Positions 45,343 through 53,592 of a stretch of 64,000 bases of DNA are shown here, piece by piece. A model generated the notes under the pieces. That model did not search any database. It had not been told where the DNA came from and saw only the letters and a list, made by a program, of their open reading frames with translations. This DNA comes from Ruminococcaceae bacterium UBA6413. GTDB taxonomy: Bacteria > Bacillota > Clostridia > Oscillospirales > Ruminococcaceae. Position 1 is the stretch's first letter; every line of letters begins with the position of its first letter. The stretch covers positions 21,331 to 85,330 of the forward strand of contig DJPL01000004.1 in the NCBI GenBank assembly GCA_002437415.1, written 5' to 3'. The position numbers and the translations under genes are program-made.

Positions 45343-46752
45343 ATGATAGTTCCATTTGTCATGACGATGCTCACAACTGCGGACAAGCCGTATCTGTGGA
45401 GCTTCTATACATTGATGAATCTTGCAAATAAGCAGAAAAAAGTAATGATAGCGCAGGAAGAATATTTCACCGCTCCCTCGGTATTTGAACAGCAGGGCAG
45501 AAAAGAAGTATGCGATGAAAATTTTATGAAACGTTCCGGCTATTCAAAACCTACAGATAAAGAAGTTGATGAGCTTGACAAATATCCGATTCCGAAATCT
45601 ATTGAAGAAGAACTTATAAAGGAAAAAGGCTGTCACAATGCCGCTCAGATTTTTTTCTTGTCACAGAGATGGGAAAAATTTGAGCAGCTTATAGAAAAGT
45701 ATATAAACGAAATCGAAAGCAAGCACGGCGAAAAAATCGAAGCGTTTATGACGCTTTGCCACTATCCGTCGCTCAGCGCGGTTGCTGAAAAGCACGGCAT
45801 AAAGGTTATACATTTTGAGCTCGGCGCATTGCGTGATCCTGCTTATCTTAAGACTGTCTATTTTGATTTTCACAATCTATACGGCGACAGCAGTGCAGAA
45901 AGAAGATATAAAGAATTCAGCAAATCCACTGCAAAAAAAGTTCCGTTGCTTGACAAAAAGACAATACTGGCTCTTATGTACAGGGATGGCTTTATGAAGT
46001 ATCTTACGGTTCTTGACAAAAAGCCGGAATATAAGATGGGCGTGGCGCTCGGCTATGCTACATGGCCGATGTTCCAGGTAAACACATGGATGAATGATGA
46101 AGAGCTTTTATATCAGGTAAGCAAATACTATAAGCCGGAAGAATTCATCACAAGAAAGCACCCGGCAGATCCTGCAAGCGCTCAGTATATGAAATATGAT
46201 TACAGCAAGGATATTGAGTCGGCGAATACGGTAGAATTTGTACTGCGTTGCAAAAGAGTTGTATCTCTCGCATCCAATGTTTCGTTTGAGGCTATGCTTT
46301 ACGGCAGAACGGCGTATACAATGACCTATTACGGTCCGTATTTCAACTCTAAGCACGATGTTTCCGATACGGAGCTCAGCGAAACTCCCGATGAATACGT
46401 CAGCTTTTATGTTCTGGGTTATCTTGTGCCGTTTGAATATGCTCTTGATCTTGATTATATCAAATGGCGTCTTTCGGAACCCGATGAAGAAGATATATAT
46501 TTAAAGCATCTCGCATATTATCTTAGCATATACGGATTAAAGCTTACTGATGCAAATAATTCGCTTTATGACAGGATTTTATCTGCAAGAAAGTTTGACG
46601 CAAATAAAAAATATACATTCGGAAATTCAAGAAAGCCCGCTATGTCTATCCGTGACTGTCAGATACAGATAGAAAAGCTTAAAGCAGAGATAGAAAAGAA
46701 AAATGAACGTATCGCCGCACTTCTTCAAGGTGGCAGTTCCATAGGAGGATAA
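45343..46752 (+). CDS. Capsule-synthesis-like glycosyltransferase with C-terminal coiled coil
   Basis: This 469-residue protein has no signal peptide. The segments FITRKHPADP, RVVSLASNVSFEAMLYGRTAYTMTYYG and the surrounding order resemble GT-B capsular polysaccharide enzymes (Capsule_synth-like, where a KHP/RKHP and a later S-x-FE-x-x-LYG are typical). The final 30 residues form a heptad-rich coiled coil (QIQIEKLKAEIEKKNERIAALL). The ATG at 45343 is chosen because GGAGG lies 10 bases upstream; an in-frame TTG at 45322 precedes that site. Family assignment is by pattern and is moderate. Confidence 0.6.
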   Translation: MIVPFVMTMLTTADKPYLWSFYTLMNLANKQKKVMIAQEEYFTAPSVFEQQGRKEVCDENFMKRSGYSKPTDKEVDELDKYPIPKSIEEELIKEKGCHNAAQIFFLSQRWEKFEQLIEKYINEIESKHGEKIEAFMTLCHYPSLSAVAEKHGIKVIHFELGALRDPAYLKTVYFDFHNLYGDSSAERRYKEFSKSTAKKVPLLDKKTILALMYRDGFMKYLTVLDKKPEYKMGVALGYATWPMFQVNTWMNDEELLYQVSKYYKPEEFITRKHPADPASAQYMKYDYSKDIESANTVEFVLRCKRVVSLASNVSFEAMLYGRTAYTMTYYGPYFNSKHDVSDTELSETPDEYVSFYVLGYLVPFEYALDLDYIKWRLSEPDEEDIYLKHLAYYLSIYGLKLTDANNSLYDRILSARKFDANKKYTFGNSRKPAMSIRDCQIQIEKLKAEIEKKNERIAALLQGGSSIGG

Positions 46753-46757
46753 TTTTA

Positions 46758-48020
46758 ATGTTCGCATATCCGGGTAAAACAAAAATAGTTCTGTATGGAA
46801 CGTCATCGGCAGGAAAGCTTGCGTATTACAAGTACAGATCGCACTTCGAAATACTTGGCTTTATGTCGTCGGGCGCACAGAGCGGTAAGTTTTGCGGTCT
46901 TGACATACTGCCTAATTCTCAGATATTACCGCTTTGCAGACAGGGCACAAAGATAATAGTGCTTGACAATGACGAAAAATGCTGTCGCTCATTGTCCGAA
47001 AAGCGTGGGCTGAAGCTGTATGATAACTTTCTTCCCGGAGCTTTTTTTGAATATGATATGATAGACTGCCTGGAATTGTATTCTATGTGCAGTAAAGAAG
47101 AGTTTGCAAGAGTGCTCCCGCTTCTTATGAGAGGTAAAAAGGGTGCGCTGATAAACGGAAATTGTCAGACAGAGCCTATAGCAAAATACCTGCGGTACAA
47201 CGAACGTTTTTCAAAAGAGTATATTTTTCTGAAAACCACAGTTGTACACAGATTTACCGAACAGAATATAGAGATCCTTTCGGATAAGGCTTTTCTTGAC
47301 TGTGTTTCACTGTTTATGACGCAGAAGATATCAGTCAACAACAATCATTGCCGTGAGGCAAGCTCTGAGCTTATGTTTAAAAAGCTACCCGAAACCTGTA
47401 AAAAGGTTATGATAAATAACTACTGGTTTCAGGGTTATTTCCCTCAGCATAAAAAGAATGAGCATAATGTTCTCACCGATATGTATACCTACGGTGCGTT
47501 CAACTGGGGTGATGAGATATTGGATAAGCTTGTGACTGAAGGCAGAAGCGCAGATGAAATATACAAGATTGCCTATAGTGACGAAACTGTTGACAAAAAA
47601 GAGCTTGATGAGCTTATAGCTTCTCAGTTTTCCGATATGCGCGCCCGTGAAAAGGTGTGCGACATAAAGATGGCTGATTATATCGAAGAGAATTACAATA
47701 AAAGAGTATTGTTCTATAGCTGTAATCACCCCGCAAATGAGCTGTTGAAATTGTCGGCAATGAAAATACTCAGATTTATCGGACTTTATACCGAGGACGA
47801 GCAGATCAAGTTCAGATATGAAAACAGCCTTGACTCAAAGCCTATGCTTAAATCTGTTACAGAAACCATTTATCCTGCGGTTTTGCACAGCCTCGGAATG
47901 AATGATATAGAAGATACATTGTCGTACAGTGTTCTTTTCGGCGAATTCTGTAACTTTGATGATTATGTCAAGAACTATCTTTCATTTTGCCACGGCGTAT
48001 TCGTGGATGACGCAGAATAA
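46758..48020 (+). CDS. WcbI-type polysaccharide biosynthesis protein
   Basis: This 420-residue protein has an N-terminal Rossmann-like sensor or PglD-like segment (KIVLYGTSSAGKLAYYKY) of about 100 residues. A WcbI-type domain follows, recognised by INGNCQTEP (GNCQ at 134-137), LFMTQKIS and NNYWFQGYFPQHKK. WcbI proteins act in capsule biosynthesis and are proposed acetyltransferases. It is 5 bases after the capsule-like gene and 2 bases before the GT52-like gene. The two-domain architecture with a nucleotide-binding start is unusual. Confidence 0.72.
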   Translation: MFAYPGKTKIVLYGTSSAGKLAYYKYRSHFEILGFMSSGAQSGKFCGLDILPNSQILPLCRQGTKIIVLDNDEKCCRSLSEKRGLKLYDNFLPGAFFEYDMIDCLELYSMCSKEEFARVLPLLMRGKKGALINGNCQTEPIAKYLRYNERFSKEYIFLKTTVVHRFTEQNIEILSDKAFLDCVSLFMTQKISVNNNHCREASSELMFKKLPETCKKVMINNYWFQGYFPQHKKNEHNVLTDMYTYGAFNWGDEILDKLVTEGRSADEIYKIAYSDETVDKKELDELIASQFSDMRAREKVCDIKMADYIEENYNKRVLFYSCNHPANELLKLSAMKILRFIGLYTEDEQIKFRYENSLDSKPMLKSVTETIYPAVLHSLGMNDIEDTLSYSVLFGEFCNFDDYVKNYLSFCHGVFVDDAE

Positions 48021-48022
48021 TT

Positions 48023-49015
48023 ATGGTACTTTATCACAGCATAAGTATGTTTCAGTTGCTCGAGGTAATAATTCATAAGCATAAATATCACTCAGGAGAT
48101 AAAGCGGTGCTTGTTTTGCCCGACTTTATAACTCGAAAGTTTCCTCAGTACAAAAAATTGGCGGAGGAGGGGCTTTTTGACGAGGTGTATTTATTTCCGT
48201 ACCTGCACATTCCTCATATACGCAGGACGGTTGAGAGAGCAACTCTAAAAGCCTACGATGAGCTTATTCCTTATCCGATAGGTTCGTTTGATAAAATATA
48301 CATTGCAGGCAGTCACTTTTATTTTTCGCTTGTTCCGATCAAAAGAAGAGTGAGCTTTACAGTGTTTGAGGACAGTCCCGGAATGATACACAATACAGAT
48401 TTTCTGCTCGGTCCTTTGGAAAAGCAGTTCCCTGTGCACGCTGAAAAGGTCCGCCGTTACGGACTTATGGATTTTTCCCAGAAGCGGATCGAAAATATCA
48501 TTGTAAACAGCACAGAGCCGACTGTCAAAAAACCGCAGACGGTCTTTTCGGTTAGAAACGAGCTGGAAAATTGTTCCGAGAAATTTACAGACAGTGTTAT
48601 CAATGTGTTCGGCACAGGAAAGATAGCTGTACCGGATAACGCAGTATTGCTTTTGACTGAGCAGTTTGCCAATCTCGGAATGATGAGTGCCGATGAACAG
48701 CTGAGAATGTATAAATTCATCCGCAAGGAATATGTCAAGGACAGAGAGCTTATTATAAAGCCTCACCCGGACGATAAAACCGATTATGAGCATCAGATAG
48801 AAAATTGCCGCGTTGTTCGGCAGATCTTCCCGTCTGAGCTTATGCCGTACATTTTGTCGCAGCCACCGTGCTGTATGATGACTGTAGGCTCGACCGCGGT
48901 TCTGGGCTTTGATGGTGTATGCGATACCGTGGTTCTCAGCGAAATTCCCGATTTTATCGCTGAAATGAGATCGCTCGGCGTTCCGACCGAGTACCTTATA
49001 AGGCACATAGGCTGA
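48023..49015 (+). CDS. GT52/polysialyltransferase-like glycosyltransferase
   Basis: This 330-residue protein has a GT-B arrangement with the late motifs LIIKPHPDDKTD and QIFPSELMPYIL, a KPHP and FP-x-E-L pair typical of GT52 and related sialyl/Kdo transferases. It also has VLLLTEQFANLGMMS before them, and TVGSTAV near the C-terminus. GT52 enzymes use CMP-activated sugars. The neighbouring CMP-Kdo synthetase-like and aldolase genes support a CMP-ulosonic-acid donor. Start ATG 48023 has a weak ribosome site, so translation is probably coupled to the preceding gene. Confidence 0.65.
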   Translation: MVLYHSISMFQLLEVIIHKHKYHSGDKAVLVLPDFITRKFPQYKKLAEEGLFDEVYLFPYLHIPHIRRTVERATLKAYDELIPYPIGSFDKIYIAGSHFYFSLVPIKRRVSFTVFEDSPGMIHNTDFLLGPLEKQFPVHAEKVRRYGLMDFSQKRIENIIVNSTEPTVKKPQTVFSVRNELENCSEKFTDSVINVFGTGKIAVPDNAVLLLTEQFANLGMMSADEQLRMYKFIRKEYVKDRELIIKPHPDDKTDYEHQIENCRVVRQIFPSELMPYILSQPPCCMMTVGSTAVLGFDGVCDTVVLSEIPDFIAEMRSLGVPTEYLIRHIG

Positions 49016-49063
49016 GCTTTTCAGCTTAAATATAAGACAGTAAAAACGAAAGGGTTAAACAAA

Positions 49064-49807
49064 ATGAAGATAATTGGTGTAATTCCCGCAAGATATGCGT
49101 CGTCAAGATTTCCCGGAAAGCCGCTTGCAGACATATGCGGCAAGCCTATGATATGGTGGGTATATCAGCAGTGCAAGAAGGTCGATGATTTTGACGAGGT
49201 ATACATAGCAACGGACGATCAGAGAATAATGGATGCCGCTGAAAAATACGGTATGAAAGCTATTATGACATCGGACAAGCATAAGACCGGTACCGACCGT
49301 ATCGGTGAGGTTGCCGAAAAAATACCCGCAGATCTTTATGTGAATATACAGGGCGATGAGCCGATGATCGAGCCTGAAACTATCCGTAAGGCTATAACAC
49401 CTTTCTACGATAACCCCTCTCTTGAAATAACAAACCTTATGACGAAAATTCATGATCCCGTTGACGTGGTAAACTTCACTGTTCCCAAGGTAATCGTCAA
49501 TAAGGACAATATCGGCGTTTACCTCACGAGAAGCACAGCGCCTTACCCCAAGGGAAGCATTGATTACAGCTACTACAAGCAGGTTTGCGTTTACGGCTTC
49601 AAGCCCGAAACGTTAAAATTCTACTGCGACTACGGTAAGAAGTACGGTAAGGCAAGAGTTGAGGCGATAGAGGATATCGAGATACTCAGATTTATCGAAA
49701 ACGGCTACAAGGTGCAGTATGTTGAGGTGGATTCCTGCACAGTGGCAGTTGACACTCAGAATGATTTGGAAAAGGTACGCAGAATAGTAGCCGAAAAACT
49801 CGGCTGA
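49064..49807 (+). CDS. kdsB: 3-deoxy-manno-octulosonate (CMP-Kdo-type) cytidylyltransferase
   Basis: This 247-residue enzyme belongs to the KdsB family, which activates Kdo or a related ulosonic acid with CTP. Core motifs are IPARYASSRFPGKPL (residues 7-21), DKHKTGTDRIGEV, YVNIQGDEPMI and the C-terminal DIEILRFIENGYKVQYVEV. The ribosome site AAAGGG precedes the ATG. A CMP-Kdo synthetase in a Gram-positive lineage without lipopolysaccharide points to capsule or wall-glycan synthesis. No kdsA or kdsD homologue was seen nearby; the adjacent aldolase may supply the acid. Confidence 0.9.
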   Translation: MKIIGVIPARYASSRFPGKPLADICGKPMIWWVYQQCKKVDDFDEVYIATDDQRIMDAAEKYGMKAIMTSDKHKTGTDRIGEVAEKIPADLYVNIQGDEPMIEPETIRKAITPFYDNPSLEITNLMTKIHDPVDVVNFTVPKVIVNKDNIGVYLTRSTAPYPKGSIDYSYYKQVCVYGFKPETLKFYCDYGKKYGKARVEAIEDIEILRFIENGYKVQYVEVDSCTVAVDTQNDLEKVRRIVAEKLG

Positions 49808-49831
49808 GTACCCGTATGAAAGGGACGATAA

Positions 49832-51406
49832 ATGCAAAATATCAGTATTCTTGACTGTACACTCAGAGATGGCGGCTACTGCAATCAGTGGCGGTTCGGT
49901 TACAATAATATAGAGTCTATCATAAACGGACTGGAAGTGTCCGGGATAGATATAATCGAATGCGGATATCTGACTCAGAAGATAAACACATATGATAAAG
50001 ATGTCACTAAGTACAAAACATTTGCCGATCTCGAAAACCTTATTAAAGACAAAAAGAAAAAGGCAACCTATGTTGCCATGATAAATTTCGGCGAATATTC
50101 ACCTGAAGATATCCCGGAAAACAAGAGCGGGCTTATAGATGGTATACGCCTTGCGTTCCACAAAAAAGATGTTGCGGCAGCGCTTGATATGAGTCGTATA
50201 ATAAAGGAAAAAGGCTACAAGGTGTTTGTACAGCCTATGCTTACGCTGTCATACAGCGACACGGAGTTTATACAGCTGATTTCAGATGTGAACATGATAG
50301 AACCCTATGCCGTATATATAGTGGACAGTTTCGGTTCTATGAATTCTACCGATCTGCTCAGGCTTAAGTATCTTGCCGACAACAATCTTAATCCGGGCAT
50401 AATGATCGGATTTCATTCGCACAACAACTTACAGCTCGCGTATTCAAATGCTCAGATGCTTATAAGTATGCCGTCAAGCAGACCGCTTATATTGGATTCA
50501 AGCATAATGGGTATGGGAAGAGGTGCGGGAAACCTGAATTCCGAGCTTATTATTCAATGCTTCGGAAATAAATATTTCATCGTTCCGATGCTTAATATAA
50601 TTGACGAGATACTCGGTACTTTCTATAAAGAAAACTACTGGGGCTATTCTCTTGCAAACTATCTTTCGGCAACGTACAATCTGCATCCGAATTACGCAAA
50701 TTATCTTGATAATAAGGATACACTTTCGTTTGAAAGTATGAACGAGATATTCTCAATGATGCCCGACGAAAAACGCCTGGAGTATGATAAGAGCTATATT
50801 GAAAAAGTATACTTTGAATTTATGGAGCGTCATAACAGTGAGAGCTTCAATATAGAAAGCATAAAGCAGACTATACAGGGTAAAAAGGCATTGATAATCG
50901 CACCCGGAAAGTCGATCGATCAGTATTCCGATATGATAAGCGAGCTTGCCGCAAGAGACGATATGGTGTCGTTTGCCGTGAATTTCAACTGCCCGTTCTG
51001 TGACAGTGATTTTACCTTTGTCGGCAACATCAAGCGTGTGCGTGAGATAAAGGAATATTGCCGTAACGGCAGATCCAAGATCATAGCGGTATCGAATGTT
51101 CCCATATCAAACCCTTATGCGAAGCTCCCTTATGCAGAGCTGATAAATGAAAACGAGGCAGTAAGCGATAACTCGTGTCTTATGCTTATAAAATTCCTTG
51201 TAAGCATAGGTGTAACGGAGATCAATATTGCCGGTATGGACGGTTATTCTTATAACAAGGAAGAGAATTATTCGCGTTATCAAACAAGCTTTATCAAGCG
51301 TTCAGGTGAAATTGACGCTATCAATAACGGTTTGTCTTATATGATAAAAAAGCTGTCGGATAAGGCAATAATAAATTTCATCACACCATCGCTTATTACA
51401 AAGTAA
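49832..51406 (+). CDS. HMGL-type aldolase fused to a DUF115-like C-terminal domain
   Basis: This is a 524-residue fusion. The first 330 residues are a DRE-TIM metallolyase (HMGL/4-hydroxy-2-oxovalerate aldolase-like) with the opening metal motif DCTLRDGG at 8-15, IIECGYL, a substrate strand VDSFGSM and the metal-binding GFHSHNNLQLA. From about residue 350 a second domain starts (KKALIIAPGKSI) with features of DUF115/MptE-like Rossmann folds (NFNCPFCD, FVGN, EINIAGMDGYSY). The aldolase half could join pyruvate to a sugar aldehyde. It closes the polysaccharide operon directly after kdsB (24 bases), suggesting synthesis of a ketodeoxy acid. The reaction is inferred. Confidence 0.72.
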   Translation: MQNISILDCTLRDGGYCNQWRFGYNNIESIINGLEVSGIDIIECGYLTQKINTYDKDVTKYKTFADLENLIKDKKKKATYVAMINFGEYSPEDIPENKSGLIDGIRLAFHKKDVAAALDMSRIIKEKGYKVFVQPMLTLSYSDTEFIQLISDVNMIEPYAVYIVDSFGSMNSTDLLRLKYLADNNLNPGIMIGFHSHNNLQLAYSNAQMLISMPSSRPLILDSSIMGMGRGAGNLNSELIIQCFGNKYFIVPMLNIIDEILGTFYKENYWGYSLANYLSATYNLHPNYANYLDNKDTLSFESMNEIFSMMPDEKRLEYDKSYIEKVYFEFMERHNSESFNIESIKQTIQGKKALIIAPGKSIDQYSDMISELAARDDMVSFAVNFNCPFCDSDFTFVGNIKRVREIKEYCRNGRSKIIAVSNVPISNPYAKLPYAELINENEAVSDNSCLMLIKFLVSIGVTEINIAGMDGYSYNKEENYSRYQTSFIKRSGEIDAINNGLSYMIKKLSDKAIINFITPSLITK

Positions 51407-51410
51407 AATA

Positions 51411-51450
51411 AAAACAGCGCACGGCAGACCTCCTGCTGTGCGCTGTTTTA
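51411..51450 (+). terminator. Bidirectional terminator at the end of the polysaccharide locus
   Basis: ACAGCGCACGGCAG (51414-51427) pairs with CTGCTGTGCGCTGT (51433-51446) around ACCTC, a 14-bp stem with one G-T. TTTT follows on the plus strand and AAAA precedes, so it can end both the plus-strand operon and the convergent minus-strand gene. Confidence 0.85.
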
Positions 51451-51459
51451 TGTGCAATG

Positions 51460-51867
51460 TTATGCTATTTTCCTTTCGGAACTGTAGATTGTAACGGTTT
51501 CTTTATGACCGTCTTTGTAAGTGACTGTGAAGTCAGACTTAACTCTGTATGTACCGCTTGTAAGCCCTCTCTTCGCATTTGAATATATTGCTGAATTATC
51601 ATACGTTGTTAAGTTCCATTTGCCCAGCGAGTCCCAGAACCATAAGAATGAGTGCTTTTCAAGAGTCTGGTCGATCCGGACGCATTTGATCGAAGTGTCC
51701 GGGTCGTAAAACCTGCTTGTAAAATCAGCTTTACCGGACGAGATCGTCAGGAGGCAGATTTTTGATGCCGTGCTGAGATCATAGGTGTCTACAGCAGTTG
51801 CCGAGGCTGTAACGCATATGCCCATCATAATGCACACAACCAAAAGGACGGAAATAAATTTTTTCAT
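51460..51867 (-). CDS. Secreted protein of unknown function
   Basis: This 135-residue protein has a clear signal peptide (MKKF, hydrophobic core, cleavage near ATAVDT, about residue 25). The mature part is a small beta-rich domain containing FTVTYKDGHKETVTIYSSER at the C-terminus. No family is recognised with certainty. AAGGAG lies upstream of the ATG. A short hairpin AGAGAG/CTCTCT lies in its leader (51897-51912). It is transcribed alone on the minus strand. Confidence 0.72.
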   Translation of the reverse strand: MKKFISVLLVVCIMMGICVTASATAVDTYDLSTASKICLLTISSGKADFTSRFYDPDTSIKCVRIDQTLEKHSFLWFWDSLGKWNLTTYDNSAIYSNAKRGLTSGTYRVKSDFTVTYKDGHKETVTIYSSERKIA

Positions 51868-51965
51868 ACGCTTATTCTCCTTGAGTTTTAATATCAGAGA
51901 GTTACCTCTCTAATAACAGAACGTATGAAAAGCAAAAATCTTACATAAAAATTTGCAAAAAGTTA

Positions 51966-52658
51966 TTATTCTACTTTTTGCACTAATTGTGATAGTTCAA
52001 TTAGTTCATTTTCACTAAATCCGTATGCGACAATTTCTATTATAGAATCGCCCATTTCCCAGAAAAGCACTTTATCATGCTTGTAAGTTTCAAAATAGAG
52101 GCCTTTTTTATTGTCGCCGATTTCAATCAGTTCGGGATATGTTATAGCATTTTCCGTATTGAGTCGTGCTACCCCAAATGCATTTTTTGTTGTTTGTGAA
52201 AAAATAATTTGCCGTTCGTTTGTTTTGTTTCTATAGTGCACAGCGTATAAATATTCGATATCGCCGATAACGTCTTTTGCGTATTGAGAGAAGTCCATTA
52301 CAAGGCGGTATTTATCGGTAAACTCTATCGGTCCATCCTCTTCACCGTCGATTGTCATCATAGAGTAAATATCATACTGTTTTATTTTGAACATACCGAG
52401 ATTACGGGTTATGACTGTAATTCCGCCGGTAAGCACCGCCATAGTGATTATAATAATGGCAGCTATCAGTAGACGACGCTTTAAAGGTATGGGCTTGCGC
52501 TTTTCTTTTTCAATCGGCTCGGTGTTGTCTGTGATGAGCTTTGATATCCGGCGGTCAAGCTTGTGCGGAACCTTATATTGAGTCAGCTGATCATAATCTT
52601 CTATATCGGACAGGAGTACGTTTTTAAGTGCCTGTGCTATTATGATGTCTTCATTCAT
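51966..52658 (-). CDS. Probable membrane partner (anti-sigma-like) of the adjacent ECF sigma factor
   Basis: This 230-residue single-pass protein has an N-terminal cytoplasmic part of about 65 residues, a hydrophobic helix (LLIAAIIIITMAVLTGGITVI) and an external C-terminal domain of about 135 residues (DUF4367-like impression: YFETYKHDKVLFWEMGDSIIEIVAYG). The ATG at 52658 has GGAGG 8 bases upstream and overlaps the sigma gene by 8 bases. Topology and coupling to an ECF sigma factor suggest anti-sigma function. No zinc-binding anti-sigma motif is seen. Confidence 0.65.
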   Translation of the reverse strand: MNEDIIIAQALKNVLLSDIEDYDQLTQYKVPHKLDRRISKLITDNTEPIEKEKRKPIPLKRRLLIAAIIIITMAVLTGGITVITRNLGMFKIKQYDIYSMMTIDGEEDGPIEFTDKYRLVMDFSQYAKDVIGDIEYLYAVHYRNKTNERQIIFSQTTKNAFGVARLNTENAITYPELIEIGDNKKGLYFETYKHDKVLFWEMGDSIIEIVAYGFSENELIELSQLVQKVE

Positions 52659-53193
52659 TGGTATTTCCTCCATGCTTTTTGATAAGAATTCTTCTTGCGC
52701 GCGAAATAGCCGAATAAACGGCGGCCTCGTTCAGATCCAGGATCTCGGCTATCTGCGGTCCGGAGTACTGCATAACGAAATATAGTGTGGCTATATTTTT
52801 GAGTGTCGGTGAGAGCTCGTTTATATTATTCATTACAGTTTCGCAATCCAGCTTTGCCTCGGTTTCCTTGATAATATCATTGGTGGTATATTCACCCAGA
52901 TTGCATTCCTCATATAAAGCCTCATGAGTGCTTTTCCTGAGCATATCAAAGCAGATATTGCGTACTATGATAGCTATAAAGCTCTTGGTTTTTTGTGAGT
53001 CAACATCTTCTATCTTCGACAGATTTTTGATTATACGGACAAATGTTTCATGTACAGCGTCTTCTGCATCAGCTCGATTATGCAGTATGGACATACTTAT
53101 GGTGTAAAGATATGCTTTATATGTATTGTAAAGCCGTGTGACGATATCTTTTTCTTCATCTGTGCCGACCATTGCCAGATATGCGGAAAGCAA
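52651..53193 (-). CDS. ECF-type RNA polymerase sigma factor
   Basis: This 180-residue sigma-70 family protein has region 2 (ADAEDAVHETFVRIIKNL, FIAIIVRNICFDMLR) and region 4 with a helix-turn-helix (YSGPQIAEILDLNEAAVYSAISRARRIL). The start is TTG at 53193, with GGAGG 7 bases upstream; an ATG seven codons in lacks a ribosome site. It is followed by a membrane protein with an 8-base overlap. The consensus promoter upstream is of the housekeeping type. Target promoters are unknown. Confidence 0.85.
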   Translation of the reverse strand: MLSAYLAMVGTDEEKDIVTRLYNTYKAYLYTISMSILHNRADAEDAVHETFVRIIKNLSKIEDVDSQKTKSFIAIIVRNICFDMLRKSTHEALYEECNLGEYTTNDIIKETEAKLDCETVMNNINELSPTLKNIATLYFVMQYSGPQIAEILDLNEAAVYSAISRARRILIKKHGGNTNE

Positions 53194-53249
53194 AACTATT
53201 CCTCCCCTGTGATAATTCAGATGATGAGTATAATATTTGTATCATTTTA

Positions 53250-53278
53250 ATTTTATCAACAGTTATAGCAATTGTCAA
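53250..53278 (-). promoter_or_regulatory. Promoter of the ECF sigma operon
   Basis: On the minus strand TTGACA (53278-53273) and TAAAAT (53255-53250) are separated by 17 bases. The transcript would start about 50 bases before the TTG start codon of the sigma gene. Confidence 0.7.
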
Positions 53279-53523
53279 CAATAAATTCTCAAAAAACGAA
53301 GTTATTTTCAGATACCGTAATTTTGATGTATATTTCTGCATTGGTTGCGGTGCGGAATTTATCCCCTCATATATAATAACGTATGAGCGGAGAAAACCTT
53401 GCAATAATTTTGAAATTTATTGAAAAATTTTTCATCTGACTAATTATAAAGTCGGTTGCAACAATTTTTGTTGAAAATCAGAGATGAAAAGAGTCTCAGA
53501 TTTGAATTATCCGAAAAAAAGAC

Positions 53524-53573
53524 TTGACAAGCAGCTGCTCTGCTGTTATAATATAAGTAACCGAACGGTTACT
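53524..53573 (+). promoter_or_regulatory. Consensus promoter and TetR-type operator of the regulator gene
   Basis: A perfect TTGACA (53524-53529) and TATAAT (53547-53552) have a 17-base spacer. Four bases after the -10 box an interrupted palindrome, AGTAACCG-AA-CGGTTACT (53556-53573), covers the expected transcription start. This is a plausible binding site for the TetR protein encoded directly downstream, implying autorepression. Confidence 0.8.
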
Positions 53574-53592
53574 AAAATACAGAGGTGAAGCT

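Larger units (their letters stand above)
53194..53592. other. Divergent promoter region between the ECF sigma gene and the TetR gene
   Basis: The interval is AT-rich and contains a minus-strand promoter near the sigma gene (53250-53278) and a plus-strand promoter with a palindromic operator next to the TetR gene (53524-53573). Nothing gene-like lies between them. Confidence 0.65.
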
